A model generated the notes under the pieces. That model was given only the letters and a program-made list of their open reading frames with translations. It was not told the origin of the DNA and did no database searches. Shown piece by piece: positions 38,838 through 46,118 of a DNA stretch of 62,598 nt. This DNA comes from a virus. The stretch covers positions 1 through 62,598 of the IMG/VR virus record IMGVR_UViG_3300025316_000018. The stretch is one strand, 5' to 3'. Positions within the stretch are counted from its first letter, which is position 1; every line of letters starts with the position of its first letter. Made by a program: the position numbers and the translations under genes.

Positions 38838-38943
38838 GCACAAGCACAAGCACAAGCACAAGCACAAGCACAAGCACAAGCACAAGCACAAGCACAAGCA
38901 CAAGCACAAGCACAAGCACAAGCACAAGCACAAGCACAAGCAC
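38838..38943. repeat. Hexamer tandem array (GCACAA) x 17.7
   Basis: 106 bp of exact GCACAA units with no substitutions, bounded by GGCGCGCG on the left and CGCGCG on the right. Perfect identity suggests recent slippage or maintained use. Confidence 0.95.
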
Positions 38944-39193
38944 GCGCGTAGCAATAAACGTGCCAATTGCTAATTTTAGCCATTTTTTGGCACGTTTTGA
39001 AAATAGCGTTTTTTGCCGTGGTAGCACGGTTTTGTACTAGGTAATGCTACGGTATAGCAAAACCGTAAAAACGCCTTAAAACGCAATTTTAATGCCTTCC
39101 TGATCTAACGTGAAAAGACACTATTTCGGGTGTTTTTACGATATATCTTTACATGGTGTTGATAATGTGGTTATGGTTTTGTGAAATAAAGTA

Positions 39194-39222
39194 TTGACAT
39201 GGTTTTAATAATGTGCTATATC
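39194..39222 (+). promoter_or_regulatory. Sigma70-type promoter reading into the repeats
   Basis: TTGACA (39194-39199), 17-bp spacer, TATATC (39217-39222). Downstream lie parS-like sites and iterons, and no gene. Confidence 0.6.
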
Positions 39223-39245
39223 ATGCCAAGTTTTGCACGTTGTAT

Positions 39246-39261
39246 TGTTCCACATGGAACA
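39246..39261. other. parS-like site (imperfect)
   Basis: TGTTCCACATGGAACA: one change from the perfect palindrome at 39328 and three from the bacterial parS consensus TGTTTCACGTGAAACA. Confidence 0.5.
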
Positions 39262-39267
39262 GTGTTC

Positions 39268-39455
39268 TGCACTGTATTGGTGCGGTGTAAAGTTTGTGCT
39301 GAACGGTTCTGCACTGTATTGGTGCGGTGTTCCACGTGGAACAGTACTAAAAGTGGGAATTTTTGCGCGTTTGCACTGTATTGGTGCGGTGTTGCACTGT
39401 ATTGGTGCGGTGTTGCACTGTATTGGTGCGGTGTTGCACTGTATTGGTGCGTGTG
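39268..39455. repeat. 21-bp iterons (six copies)
   Basis: Core GCACTGTATTGGTGC, itself with GCAC/GTGC pairing. Copies start at 39268 and 39310, then three tandem full copies at 39372, 39393 and 39414 and a diverged-end copy at 39435. The arrangement resembles initiator-binding iterons. Confidence 0.9.
39328..39343. other. parS-like site (perfect palindrome)
   Basis: TGTTCCACGTGGAACA, a perfect 16-bp palindrome differing from the bacterial parS consensus at two symmetric positions and keeping the central CACGTG. It is inserted between iteron copies. Confidence 0.55.
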
Positions 39456-39476
39456 AGCGGGAACGCGAATGGTAAT

Positions 39477-39512
39477 GGTAATGAGAATGGTAATGAGAAT
39501 GGTAATGAGAAT
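39477..39512. repeat. 12-bp tandem repeat x 3
   Basis: Three exact copies of GGTAATGAGAAT directly after the iterons, with a partial copy before them. Confidence 0.9.
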
Positions 39513-39574
39513 GATTCGTATTCGTATAGAAAAGTTCGATTCTGGCTCAAACTCTTATTCTCGTAACTATTTTT

Positions 39575-39691
39575 CTACACAATTTTCCAGTACATTTCGA
39601 ATTTTTTTCTACACAATTTTCCAGTACATTTCGAATTTTTTTTCGCAGAAATTTTCAGTACATTCCGAATTTTTTTTTCGCAGAAAATTTG
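39575..39691. repeat. AT-rich 34-35-bp tandem repeat x 3.4
   Basis: Units start at 39575, 39609, 39644 and 39679, each with TTTTC(C)AGTACATT and CGAATTTTTTT. Very AT-rich DNA beside iterons resembles a duplex-unwinding element. Confidence 0.85.
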
Positions 39692-39699
39692 TGCCCAGA

Positions 39700-39749
39700 G
39701 GAGCGAAGTGAACTCCTTGGGGAGCGAAGTGAACTCCTTGGGGAGCGAT
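39700..39749. repeat. 21-bp tandem repeat x 2.3
   Basis: Units GGAGCGAAGTGAACTCCTTG plus G, each with GGAG/CTCC pairing, start at 39700, 39721 and 39742. Confidence 0.85.
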
Positions 39750-39815
39750 GGATATCTAACAAGAAGTGCTGCACTGTGTTGTACAATGCAGCACATGTAT
39801 CGAGGGTATGGGTGA

Positions 39816-40097
39816 TTAATCGAATATAGCCACGACATCATCTTCATTTACAATAAAGAATGTGTCATCATTAACGTTTGTGGTAGTTGCTTCGTTCTTC
39901 TTAGCTAGTTGCCAATTAGGTAGGATGATATCGCCTTCTTTGACGAATATGCACCCAGCCCCTACTGCTAGTACTCTACCTTTTGTTACTTCTTTTGGGT
40001 CAGCACGGGACAGTACGATACCGCCCTCGGTGATCATTTCTTTTTCGAGCATTTCTACTACGATGTTTTTGTTTATTGGTTTCAGGAAGTGTGCCAT
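39816..40097 (-). CDS. GroES-like co-chaperonin
   Basis: 93 residues, GroES-sized: FLKPINKNIVVEML, a mobile-loop-like MITEGGIVLSRADPKEVTKG, then GRVLAVGAG and VKEGDIILP, ending VNEDDVVAI. It should cap host GroEL and help fold phage proteins, as T4 gp31 does for capsid, though this protein is closer to bacterial GroES. It lies downstream of a small gene and the vWA gene. Confidence 0.88.
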   Translation of the reverse strand: MAHFLKPINKNIVVEMLEKEMITEGGIVLSRADPKEVTKGRVLAVGAGCIFVKEGDIILPNWQLAKKNEATTTNVNDDTFFIVNEDDVVAIFD

Positions 40098-40098
40098 A

Positions 40099-40293
40099 TT
40101 AATCTCTTAGTAGTTTAGGTGCGGATTCGCCATCATGAACGTAGTCTTCTGCGATGGTGTATGGGTTATCGGCGATACCGACATTTCTGTTGTGTACTAG
40201 TACATTATCCTCATAGAAGTTAATTAGGTATCCGGACGGGGTATCCATTATTTCGGATCGTTTATTATTGTGTTGGTACGACATTGGTTTCAT
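40099..40293 (-). CDS. Small hypothetical protein
   Basis: 64 residues (MKPMSYQHNNKRSEIMDTPS), hydrophilic. It sits between the vWA protein (7 bp) and the co-chaperonin (1 bp), probably in one operon. No family recognised. Confidence 0.65.
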   Translation of the reverse strand: MKPMSYQHNNKRSEIMDTPSGYLINFYEDNVLVHNRNVGIADNPYTIAEDYVHDGESAPKLLRD

Positions 40294-40300
40294 ATATTGC

Positions 40301-42301
40301 CTATGATATCATATTAATAAAACGGTTCAGTACGACTCTATTAGTAGTTCTTTGTTTTGAGAACTTAGTAAATGAGGATACCAGACCACGGGTTGTTGCA
40401 TTTTCTTTCACTTTTAGTTCTGCATCTTCAGCTGTATCCATGCCATCAGCTCTTAGTAGGTAGTATTCATCGTAACCGGCGGTAGTAACGACTTTATAGT
40501 TATCTCTTCGGAACTGTGCTTTAATAGCATCATGATCAATTGTATCTGGGAACAGATATTCAATCGCTGATATTGATCGTCTATCCACGACATAGAACCC
40601 TATTATATTACACTTTGTGATGGACTTCAACAGTTTAAGGTAAGCTGATGTGACTAGTCTACCAACATGCGGAGATTTAATAGTTTCTTGGTGTTTTGAT
40701 TTTGGGTCGCGTATCACGAGTGCTTTAAATGTGTCGGGGTCGGGGTCGATACCCAGACCTATTCTGTCTATTCCATCGTTATAGTGTATGGATCTGTTAC
40801 CATCTGATTCGCCATCCGTGAGGAACACTGTGTTAACGATTTGCAGATTATAGTCTTTTTTAAACTTTGGTACTACTGTCATTGCAGTTACTATAGCGGC
40901 ATTTAGTGGAGTACACCCCAGAGAGAACCATTTAGGAGCTGATTGGTACTCATGCATGTTTCTTGATAAGATAAGCAATGATTGTACGGCATAGTTATAT
41001 TCTCTCGTGGTCATTTTATTCGATAGGATGTTCAGCATATTAACTGACGAGAATATTTCCAGATCCCCGTCTTTGTGTTTTTGTTTACTTTCAGCACATC
41101 TATCGGTAAATGCGTATACCTCGAATGGTATATTAACTTGTTTGCAGAACATGACCAGATTGAGCAATTGTTTAACGGTATTATGCAGTGTATTCTGCAT
41201 AGAACCTGACCAGTCTATGAACAGCACTAATCCATGAGATTTACCATTGGGCACGACCGCTAGTTTCTTGAACACGTCATCCGCGAACTTATACGAGAAT
41301 ATAGCATCCATATTGAGTTCACCGGTTTTGGCGACAGAAGCACGTTTTAGTTGTTGAGCATTCTTTTTCAGTTCGAACTCTTTCACTAGGTATGCCACGA
41401 CTTTCTTTGATTCTGTTCTGAAAGTTTGGTACAGGTCATTATTCAGCACTAATCGTTGTTGATAATGTTCTCGGTAGTATTCTGGGTGTATTAGATCGAC
41501 ATATGTGCGATAGTTTCGCCACACGATTTTATGGTCTACTATTACTTTATCCATATCCACGGTTGGTATATTTCCGTAGTAGTATTCAAAATTAGCCTCT
41601 GAGTATAGTTGTTCTTGGTTTTTTCGTAATGCGTTATCGGTTTCTGACTCTACACGTTTTTGATAGTCGCCTGATTCACCATCGCCATCCCCATCACTTT
41701 CTTGTTCCTCTCCTTCATCATCATTTGGATTGGTGGGTTCTTTATCTTCTATTTCGAGATAATCCATCACTTTTCTTGCTACTATTAGCACCTCATCTAT
41801 TGTGGTACAATTCAAGATCTCTTCCATCAGGTCTTGTTCTATTGTTGTGATGAAATCTATACCACTATTAACACCGAGCTTTATGTACATATTAGCTCTA
41901 TCGATGAAATTTAGTTCATTGATATTAGTATCTTCTGTGCCGAAGAAGTTTCTCTGGACAAGATCATTATAGCCTATGATGAATGGTTGTTTTAGTCCTG
42001 GATATTTGGACTTGATCATTTTTTCTATACGAGCATCTTCTATCACATTTAGCACAGAGAATGTGATGTCTAGTTCTTTAGATCGTGTAAGGAGTTCTGG
42101 TGGTGTGAACAGTGCATGACCGACTTCATGGCCCATGAACAGATCATATAATTCTGGGATAATCTTATCGTCTAGTATAGGTATTGTTAGAATACGGTTA
42201 ATCACATCGAAAGATGCTGTTCTAACTTTACGTTGTTCAACGATAAGATTTTCTGATGCCATTAATTTGGCGAGGATTGATTTGGACTGTACTAATTTCA
42301 T
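40301..42301 (-). CDS. Metallopeptidase-like / vWA-domain protein
   Basis: 666 residues. Near the N-terminus HEVGHALFT (His58, Glu59, His62) with a downstream EDARIEK segment resembles a zinc metallopeptidase site. An acidic linker (about 183-212) leads to a von Willebrand A domain starting about 355 with the metal-site motif DWSGSM (363-368) and later conserved Thr and Asp. The combination occurs in T4-like phages and in CobT-like chelatase subunits. It may work with an AAA ATPase in assembly or remodelling; the substrate is unknown. A sigma70-type promoter lies 32 bp upstream. Confidence 0.82.
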   Translation of the reverse strand: MKLVQSKSILAKLMASENLIVEQRKVRTASFDVINRILTIPILDDKIIPELYDLFMGHEVGHALFTPPELLTRSKELDITFSVLNVIEDARIEKMIKSKYPGLKQPFIIGYNDLVQRNFFGTEDTNINELNFIDRANMYIKLGVNSGIDFITTIEQDLMEEILNCTTIDEVLIVARKVMDYLEIEDKEPTNPNDDEGEEQESDGDGDGESGDYQKRVESETDNALRKNQEQLYSEANFEYYYGNIPTVDMDKVIVDHKIVWRNYRTYVDLIHPEYYREHYQQRLVLNNDLYQTFRTESKKVVAYLVKEFELKKNAQQLKRASVAKTGELNMDAIFSYKFADDVFKKLAVVPNGKSHGLVLFIDWSGSMQNTLHNTVKQLLNLVMFCKQVNIPFEVYAFTDRCAESKQKHKDGDLEIFSSVNMLNILSNKMTTREYNYAVQSLLILSRNMHEYQSAPKWFSLGCTPLNAAIVTAMTVVPKFKKDYNLQIVNTVFLTDGESDGNRSIHYNDGIDRIGLGIDPDPDTFKALVIRDPKSKHQETIKSPHVGRLVTSAYLKLLKSITKCNIIGFYVVDRRSISAIEYLFPDTIDHDAIKAQFRRDNYKVVTTAGYDEYYLLRADGMDTAEDAELKVKENATTRGLVSSFTKFSKQRTTNRVVLNRFINMIS

Positions 42302-42332
42302 ATATCACCGATAGATTCATAATGTATGGGTT

Positions 42333-42360
42333 ATTATACCATGTATTAGCACAGTGTCAA
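42333..42360 (-). promoter_or_regulatory. Sigma70 promoter of the vWA gene
   Basis: Minus strand TTGACA (42360-42355), 16-bp spacer containing TGTGCTAATAC, TATAAT (42338-42333). Both boxes are perfect. Confidence 0.7.
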
Positions 42361-42363
42361 GTT

Positions 42364-42786
42364 TTATGGTAGTAGGTCTGGAAATGCTTCTTTAATGAAT
42401 TCATAATCTAGACCAGGAACACCTAGATCTTTGTTAAAGATACCCATGACCACTTCTGCTTCTCTTGGTTCAATTGCTTCCAGAAACTGTGTTAATAGTT
42501 CTTCTCTTCGTTGTGGTGTTAGTTGTTCTGCTTGTGGGTGACCTTTTTGGAACAGATATAGTCTACGGATTTCGGTAGACAGTTGTGTAGATGCCATACC
42601 AGGAACCACATCTTTCGGTACATATTTGTGTGGTACTTCTTTGATCAGCCAATGATGATCTGGGTGATAAGCAAGTACAAACACATCAACGAGAGTTTTA
42701 GAGAGATTCTTCTCTACCACTTTCATCTTATCATGACGGGTTGGCGCATTTTCGATTTCGTCTAGCACTTCATAAATATTTTTCAT
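42364..42786 (-). CDS. Conserved T4-like phage protein
   Basis: 140 residues: MKNIYEVLDEIENAPTRHDK, then a helical region and KDLGVPGLDYEFIKEAFP. The start pattern (IYEVL..I.NAPTK..K) is one I recall from T4-like marine phages, located beside RNase H as here. Its role is unknown; replication or late-transcription links have been proposed only by position. Confidence 0.75.
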   Translation of the reverse strand: MKNIYEVLDEIENAPTRHDKMKVVEKNLSKTLVDVFVLAYHPDHHWLIKEVPHKYVPKDVVPGMASTQLSTEIRRLYLFQKGHPQAEQLTPQRREELLTQFLEAIEPREAEVVMGIFNKDLGVPGLDYEFIKEAFPDLLP

Positions 42787-43631
42787 TAAAATTCATCCAT
42801 CACTGATATAAGGTTTCGTAGTTTATATTGAACCATATAGTCCAATAGGTGTTTTCTTGGTGCAGGTTTTGTTTCTTCGTAGCATTTGATGATATTCTGT
42901 TTAATATGTGTTGGTATAAAAGACAGGTCTATCATCTGTTGGTTTCGTATAAAGTTATTCTTTTGTGTTTCATCTTCCCATTCTGTATGGTTTTCGTACA
43001 GAAGTTTCTCAAGGATGCCTTTTGTCACTGATTTCTGTTTAATATCCATAACGAACGTATCACTTGGCGATAGCACATTTGGTACACCATCGCCACGATC
43101 GCCGCGAATAATCTTCTCTTTAAGTTCTAGAGTAGGGTTTTCTGATTTCAGGAACTTCTTTTGCATTGGTGAGTATTGCTTAACGTTTTTGTGGCTATGC
43201 AATTGCAGAAAGTCTTCATCACCGGATAGTATTAGTATCTTTTGTGTTGGTGCGTGTCTTGGTACCAAAGTCCCGATGATATCATCTGCTTCGGCCATAT
43301 CCACATCGATCACCTTGTATGGGAAATAGTCTTTAAGTTCTTGTCTGAACTTGGTCATCATTTCAAACACAAGTTTCCAATCAAGGTCTGATTTAGCACG
43401 AGATTTTGCTCGACACGCTTTGTAGTATGGGAACTCGGACTTGCGCCAATACGTTCTGTTATCACAGCAAATGACCACTTCACCATACTCTTTGAATGTT
43501 TTCACATGTCCACGTATCATATTAAGTATCATATACCGAATATCATTTTCGGTGGGTTTGCTCAGATTCTTCGGTGATATTTGTGGCATGATACCCGATA
43601 TTAGTATCTGGTTTAGATCAATTAATAACAT
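42786..43631 (-). CDS. rnh: RNase H (5'-3' exonuclease, FEN family)
   Basis: 281 residues of the T4 RNase H/FEN type. Metal-binding acids are seen in LLIDLNQ, VICCDNRTYWRK, DMAEADDIIG, SGDEDFLQL and GDRGDGVPNV. The enzyme removes RNA primers from Okazaki fragments together with the gp41/gp61 replisome encoded in this window. Length is slightly below T4's (305). The gene overlaps its downstream neighbour by one base. Confidence 0.93.
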   Translation of the reverse strand: MLLIDLNQILISGIMPQISPKNLSKPTENDIRYMILNMIRGHVKTFKEYGEVVICCDNRTYWRKSEFPYYKACRAKSRAKSDLDWKLVFEMMTKFRQELKDYFPYKVIDVDMAEADDIIGTLVPRHAPTQKILILSGDEDFLQLHSHKNVKQYSPMQKKFLKSENPTLELKEKIIRGDRGDGVPNVLSPSDTFVMDIKQKSVTKGILEKLLYENHTEWEDETQKNNFIRNQQMIDLSFIPTHIKQNIIKCYEETKPAPRKHLLDYMVQYKLRNLISVMDEF

Positions 43632-43639
43632 AATATACC

Positions 43640-43975
43640 TTACTCAAAAATAGAATCAAAAAATATGTCTGATGTTGTGGTTTTCCTTCCGATGATACCA
43701 TAGAACCCACACTTTATTAGGTGCTCTAGGTATACTACGGGGTCCGCTAATATAGCATCGAAACAGTCTTCGATCACCATAACACCGTCTTCGTTTGGTT
43801 CTATGAACACTATCTCATAGTTCTTACCAAGTTTAGAACCTCCAACGCTTTCGCCTGGATCTTTGTATGTGAATGTTTCTATGTGTGTATGTTCATCCAG
43901 TTCTTCGTGCGGTGAAAAGATAAACCCATCGTATGGGGTTTCTGCCAATTTTCTGATGTTGTCGAGTAGACTCAT
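43640..43975 (-). CDS. Hypothetical protein
   Basis: 111 residues (MSLLDNIRKLAETPYDGFIF), acidic, with VFIEPNEDGVMVIEDCFDA. Eight bp before rnh on the same strand. No family recognised. Confidence 0.65.
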   Translation of the reverse strand: MSLLDNIRKLAETPYDGFIFSPHEELDEHTHIETFTYKDPGESVGGSKLGKNYEIVFIEPNEDGVMVIEDCFDAILADPVVYLEHLIKCGFYGIIGRKTTTSDIFFDSIFE

Positions 43976-44057
43976 ACTGCTCCTATAGTTTCACATGAAT
44001 TAATATTATAACTCATATGTTGGTATTTGTCAACAAATTTACACATATTCTATGTGT

Positions 44058-44123
44058 TATAAATAGTTATAGGCCACGATATTAGAGTATCCGCCTATTC
44101 TAACACTTTCAAGGAGCATCAGC
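44058..44123 (+). promoter_or_regulatory. Late promoter and hairpin leader of HNH gene (copy 3)
   Basis: TATAAATA (44058-44065), hairpin ATAGGC/GCCTAT plus GATA/TATC, then CTATTCTAACACT and AAGGAG seven nt before the ATG. Paired positions covary with copies 1 and 2. Confidence 0.75.
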
Positions 44124-44537
44124 ATGAATATATATACGATATTATCGAGTAAGCCACACAACACACATTATCTAATTAGATACATAAATTTCATTAATAG
44201 TCGAGACAATAATAAAACTGGATACACAGAAAAACATCATATTTGCCCAAAAGCAATGGATCTATTTCCTGAATATGATAATCTCAGAAGGAATCTATGG
44301 AATTCTGTTGTACTAACAGCAAGAGAGCACTTTATAGCCCATTGGTTGCTATGGAAGGCATTTCCAAAAACTACTATGTCAACAGCGTTCATATTAATGG
44401 GTAGAAAGAATTCCAATCGTTTAAATAGTAAATCTTATCAATCATTAAAAGAAGAATATTCGATAATAAATAGTGAATCTCAAATAGGAAGTTATATGTG
44501 CCTGATTTATGAGGGCATTCTTGGCACTAATAGTTAG
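44124..44537 (+). CDS. HNH homing endonuclease
   Basis: 137 residues with YTEKHHICPKAM (first HNH histidines), then NLWNSVVLTAREHFIAHWLL completing the beta-beta-alpha-metal motif. It is short for a homing enzyme, with only about 45 residues after the motif for DNA recognition. A lone plus-strand gene between minus-strand genes, it uses the same leader as the two GIY-YIG genes although its catalytic family differs. Confidence 0.85.
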   Translation: MNIYTILSSKPHNTHYLIRYINFINSRDNNKTGYTEKHHICPKAMDLFPEYDNLRRNLWNSVVLTAREHFIAHWLLWKAFPKTTMSTAFILMGRKNSNRLNSKSYQSLKEEYSIINSESQIGSYMCLIYEGILGTNS

Positions 44538-44956
44538 AGTTTATTCTTTATGTGTGATTTGTGGATTCGGCAGCTAATTTGTCCGTTATAAAATTCGTCA
44601 CTTTCGAGGACTTTTAATAGGAACTGTTCGCTGGCCTCTCTATACGTACACTCCGCTTTCGATGTGCAGTAGAATAATATTTCGCGAGTAAAGTTTTCTT
44701 CCCCGTGTGTCTTAACGTCATTCTGTAATTCTAAAGATGATGACCAATATGTTTTCCAATCGGATTCCACTTGTTTCTTTATCTTTTTCTTCTTTTTCGC
44801 ACCAGATTTTAGTGTTACTGTTTTAATAGATGTTTTTGTGAAGTGTGATAGCTTCTTACCGATATACTTCCGGTTGTTAGTCAGATTTGTTATAAGATAC
44901 ACAAACCCGACACAATCAGGAAGTACTTCGACAGCATCACCGTTGTATAACCACAT
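44534..44956 (-). CDS. GIY-YIG nuclease-like protein of T4-type phages
   Basis: 140 residues: GFVYLITNLTNNRKYIGKK is a GIY-YIG start. A Lys-rich insertion follows, then VESDWKTYWSSSLELQNDV and a QFLLKVLESDEFYNGQISCR end. Proteins of this plan occur in fixed positions in T4-like genomes and look vertically inherited, unlike the lone endonuclease genes here. The ATG at 44956 overlaps the upstream stop (TGATG). Nuclease activity is likely but the substrate is unknown. Confidence 0.75.
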   Translation of the reverse strand: MWLYNGDAVEVLPDCVGFVYLITNLTNNRKYIGKKLSHFTKTSIKTVTLKSGAKKKKKIKKQVESDWKTYWSSSLELQNDVKTHGEENFTREILFYCTSKAECTYREASEQFLLKVLESDEFYNGQISCRIHKSHIKNKL

Positions 44957-45558
44957 CAAATATCCAATGGTTTTTTAGATATGATCATATGTCGATTTTT
45001 AAATTTTTCGTCTTTACCGAATGAGTTTTTTAAATGTTTGTGTATGTTGTCATTGTTAGTTTTATGCAGCCGTTTACCATCGAAATGATATACATGGTGA
45101 CCATCATCCAATGCTTTATGTGTTAAATCCCTCCACATATCATGACCAGTTGTGAATTGCTCTTTAGATGTTACTAGAGGCAGTCCACTATGCTCCATAT
45201 GATGATATATTACAGCTTTAGCGTGTCCACGAGGCAACTTTCCGCCTTTAACTCTATCAACTTCAGATTGAGTATTGTGCTCAAATGGCAAGGAGTTTTC
45301 GTGTGCATTATGGTGCTTTATTACTGCTCTATGAACGAGCTGTTTTTCAACATGATCATTAGTCGAAATGTGTATATTAGTACCATGAGTTTTGGTATGT
45401 ATTTTTACTCCAGGAACATCAACTTGATATGTGTGTTCTGGGTCGTTATGAGTTAGCTTATAGTTGTGTTTTCTGGTATTGATGTCAGAATTAACAATCG
45501 AATACGGAGATCCGATGTCCTGAGACATTTCCCAAATAAATTGTTTATAAGTTTTCAT
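44956..45558 (-). CDS. His-rich hypothetical protein
   Basis: 200 residues beginning MKTYKQFIWEM, a start like that of T4-like prohead or virion-linked proteins. The rest is unusually His-rich (KHHNAHEN, YHHMEHSG, HVYHFDGKRLH). Soluble; no family recognised. Overlaps its upstream gene by 14 nt. Confidence 0.65.
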   Translation of the reverse strand: MKTYKQFIWEMSQDIGSPYSIVNSDINTRKHNYKLTHNDPEHTYQVDVPGVKIHTKTHGTNIHISTNDHVEKQLVHRAVIKHHNAHENSLPFEHNTQSEVDRVKGGKLPRGHAKAVIYHHMEHSGLPLVTSKEQFTTGHDMWRDLTHKALDDGHHVYHFDGKRLHKTNNDNIHKHLKNSFGKDEKFKNRHMIISKKPLDI

Positions 45559-45937
45559 ATTCTTTTATTTTGTCCATTATTGTTTGTTTGTCGATATCGG
45601 TTCTATACATCTTGATTATTGAGCAATATTTGTTTTCCGTAATACCACCAATAACAATAGAATTCACTATACCAATGTTCCAATCTATATGACTAGCAAA
45701 AAACCTACCATTGTTTGTAAACACACATGGATAATCGAACTTACATAAAAATCTATCACATGAGTTGAATATTTTTGTGTTCCATATGTTTTTACTTAAA
45801 TCTACATCACATAGCCAGTAGTTATTTACATATTGCATGAATTCTATTGTTAATAAGTCGAAATTAGGAATAAGTTTAATGACATCATCTAAACTTATTC
45901 CGTTCACTAAGCTATATTCAGTCCCAATCTTCTTCAA
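45545..45937 (-). CDS. Hypothetical protein, TTG start
   Basis: 130 residues (KKIGTEYSLVNGISLDDVIK after the start), several Cys. The start is a TTG at 45937 inside the end of the upstream gene; GGAA lies before it. No family recognised. Confidence 0.6.
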   Translation of the reverse strand: MKKIGTEYSLVNGISLDDVIKLIPNFDLLTIEFMQYVNNYWLCDVDLSKNIWNTKIFNSCDRFLCKFDYPCVFTNNGRFFASHIDWNIGIVNSIVIGGITENKYCSIIKMYRTDIDKQTIMDKIKEYENL

Positions 45938-46106
45938 TTTCCAATTCTTCCTCTACAAACTCTTCGTCATACTCTTCTATTAACTCACCACAGAACGGGC
46001 AGTGTACTGGGATGTCTTTAGAAACCATTTCTGCTTGATATGTTATACTGAAATATGAATCGCAATTAGAGCACTCCTCTTTTATGTTTTTCTTTGTCAT
46101 GTGCAT
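45918..46106 (-). CDS. Zinc-ribbon protein with acidic tail
   Basis: 62 residues: CSNC at about 12-15 and CPFC at about 36-39 form a zinc ribbon; the last 20 residues are almost all Glu/Asp. A second ATG at 46100 is possible. It follows nrdA directly and could be part of the same transcript. Possibly a nucleic-acid or protein adaptor. Confidence 0.7.
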   Translation of the reverse strand: MHMTKKNIKEECSNCDSYFSITYQAEMVSKDIPVHCPFCGELIEEYDEEFVEEELEIEEDWD

Positions 46107-46118
46107 ATGTTATGTTGT

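Larger units (their letters stand above)
38148..39815. other. 1.67-kb gene-free, repeat-rich region (origin/partition candidate)
   Basis: No convincing gene on either strand; the frames present are read-outs of the repeats. From left to right it holds: an ATTATT/AATAAT hairpin after 38160, a CTAGTTC/GAACTAG hairpin near 38433, AT-rich sequence, the hexamer array (38838-38943), a plus-strand promoter (39194), two parS-like palindromes, 21-bp iterons, 12-bp repeats, AT-rich 34-35-bp repeats, 21-bp repeats (39700-39749), and a GTGCTGCA/TGCAGCAC hairpin near 39768 before the co-chaperonin stop. Confidence 0.75.

Noticed and set aside
38746-39040. Val-Leu or Ser-Thr repeat proteins on both strands
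   Set aside because: These frames are read-outs of the GCACAA array and are open on both strands for that reason alone.
39268-39455. CRISPR array
   Set aside because: The 21-bp units are directly tandem or irregularly placed without unique spacers of constant length, and no cas genes are present.
39199-39475. Cys/Trp-rich plus-strand ORFs
   Set aside because: Their peptides are only translations of the iterons in several frames, with no ribosome site.
44534-44956. Recently inserted homing endonuclease
   Set aside because: Unlike the lone plus-strand nucleases it is co-oriented, coupled by overlap to neighbours and lacks the shared leader, so it is treated as a resident T4-type gene.
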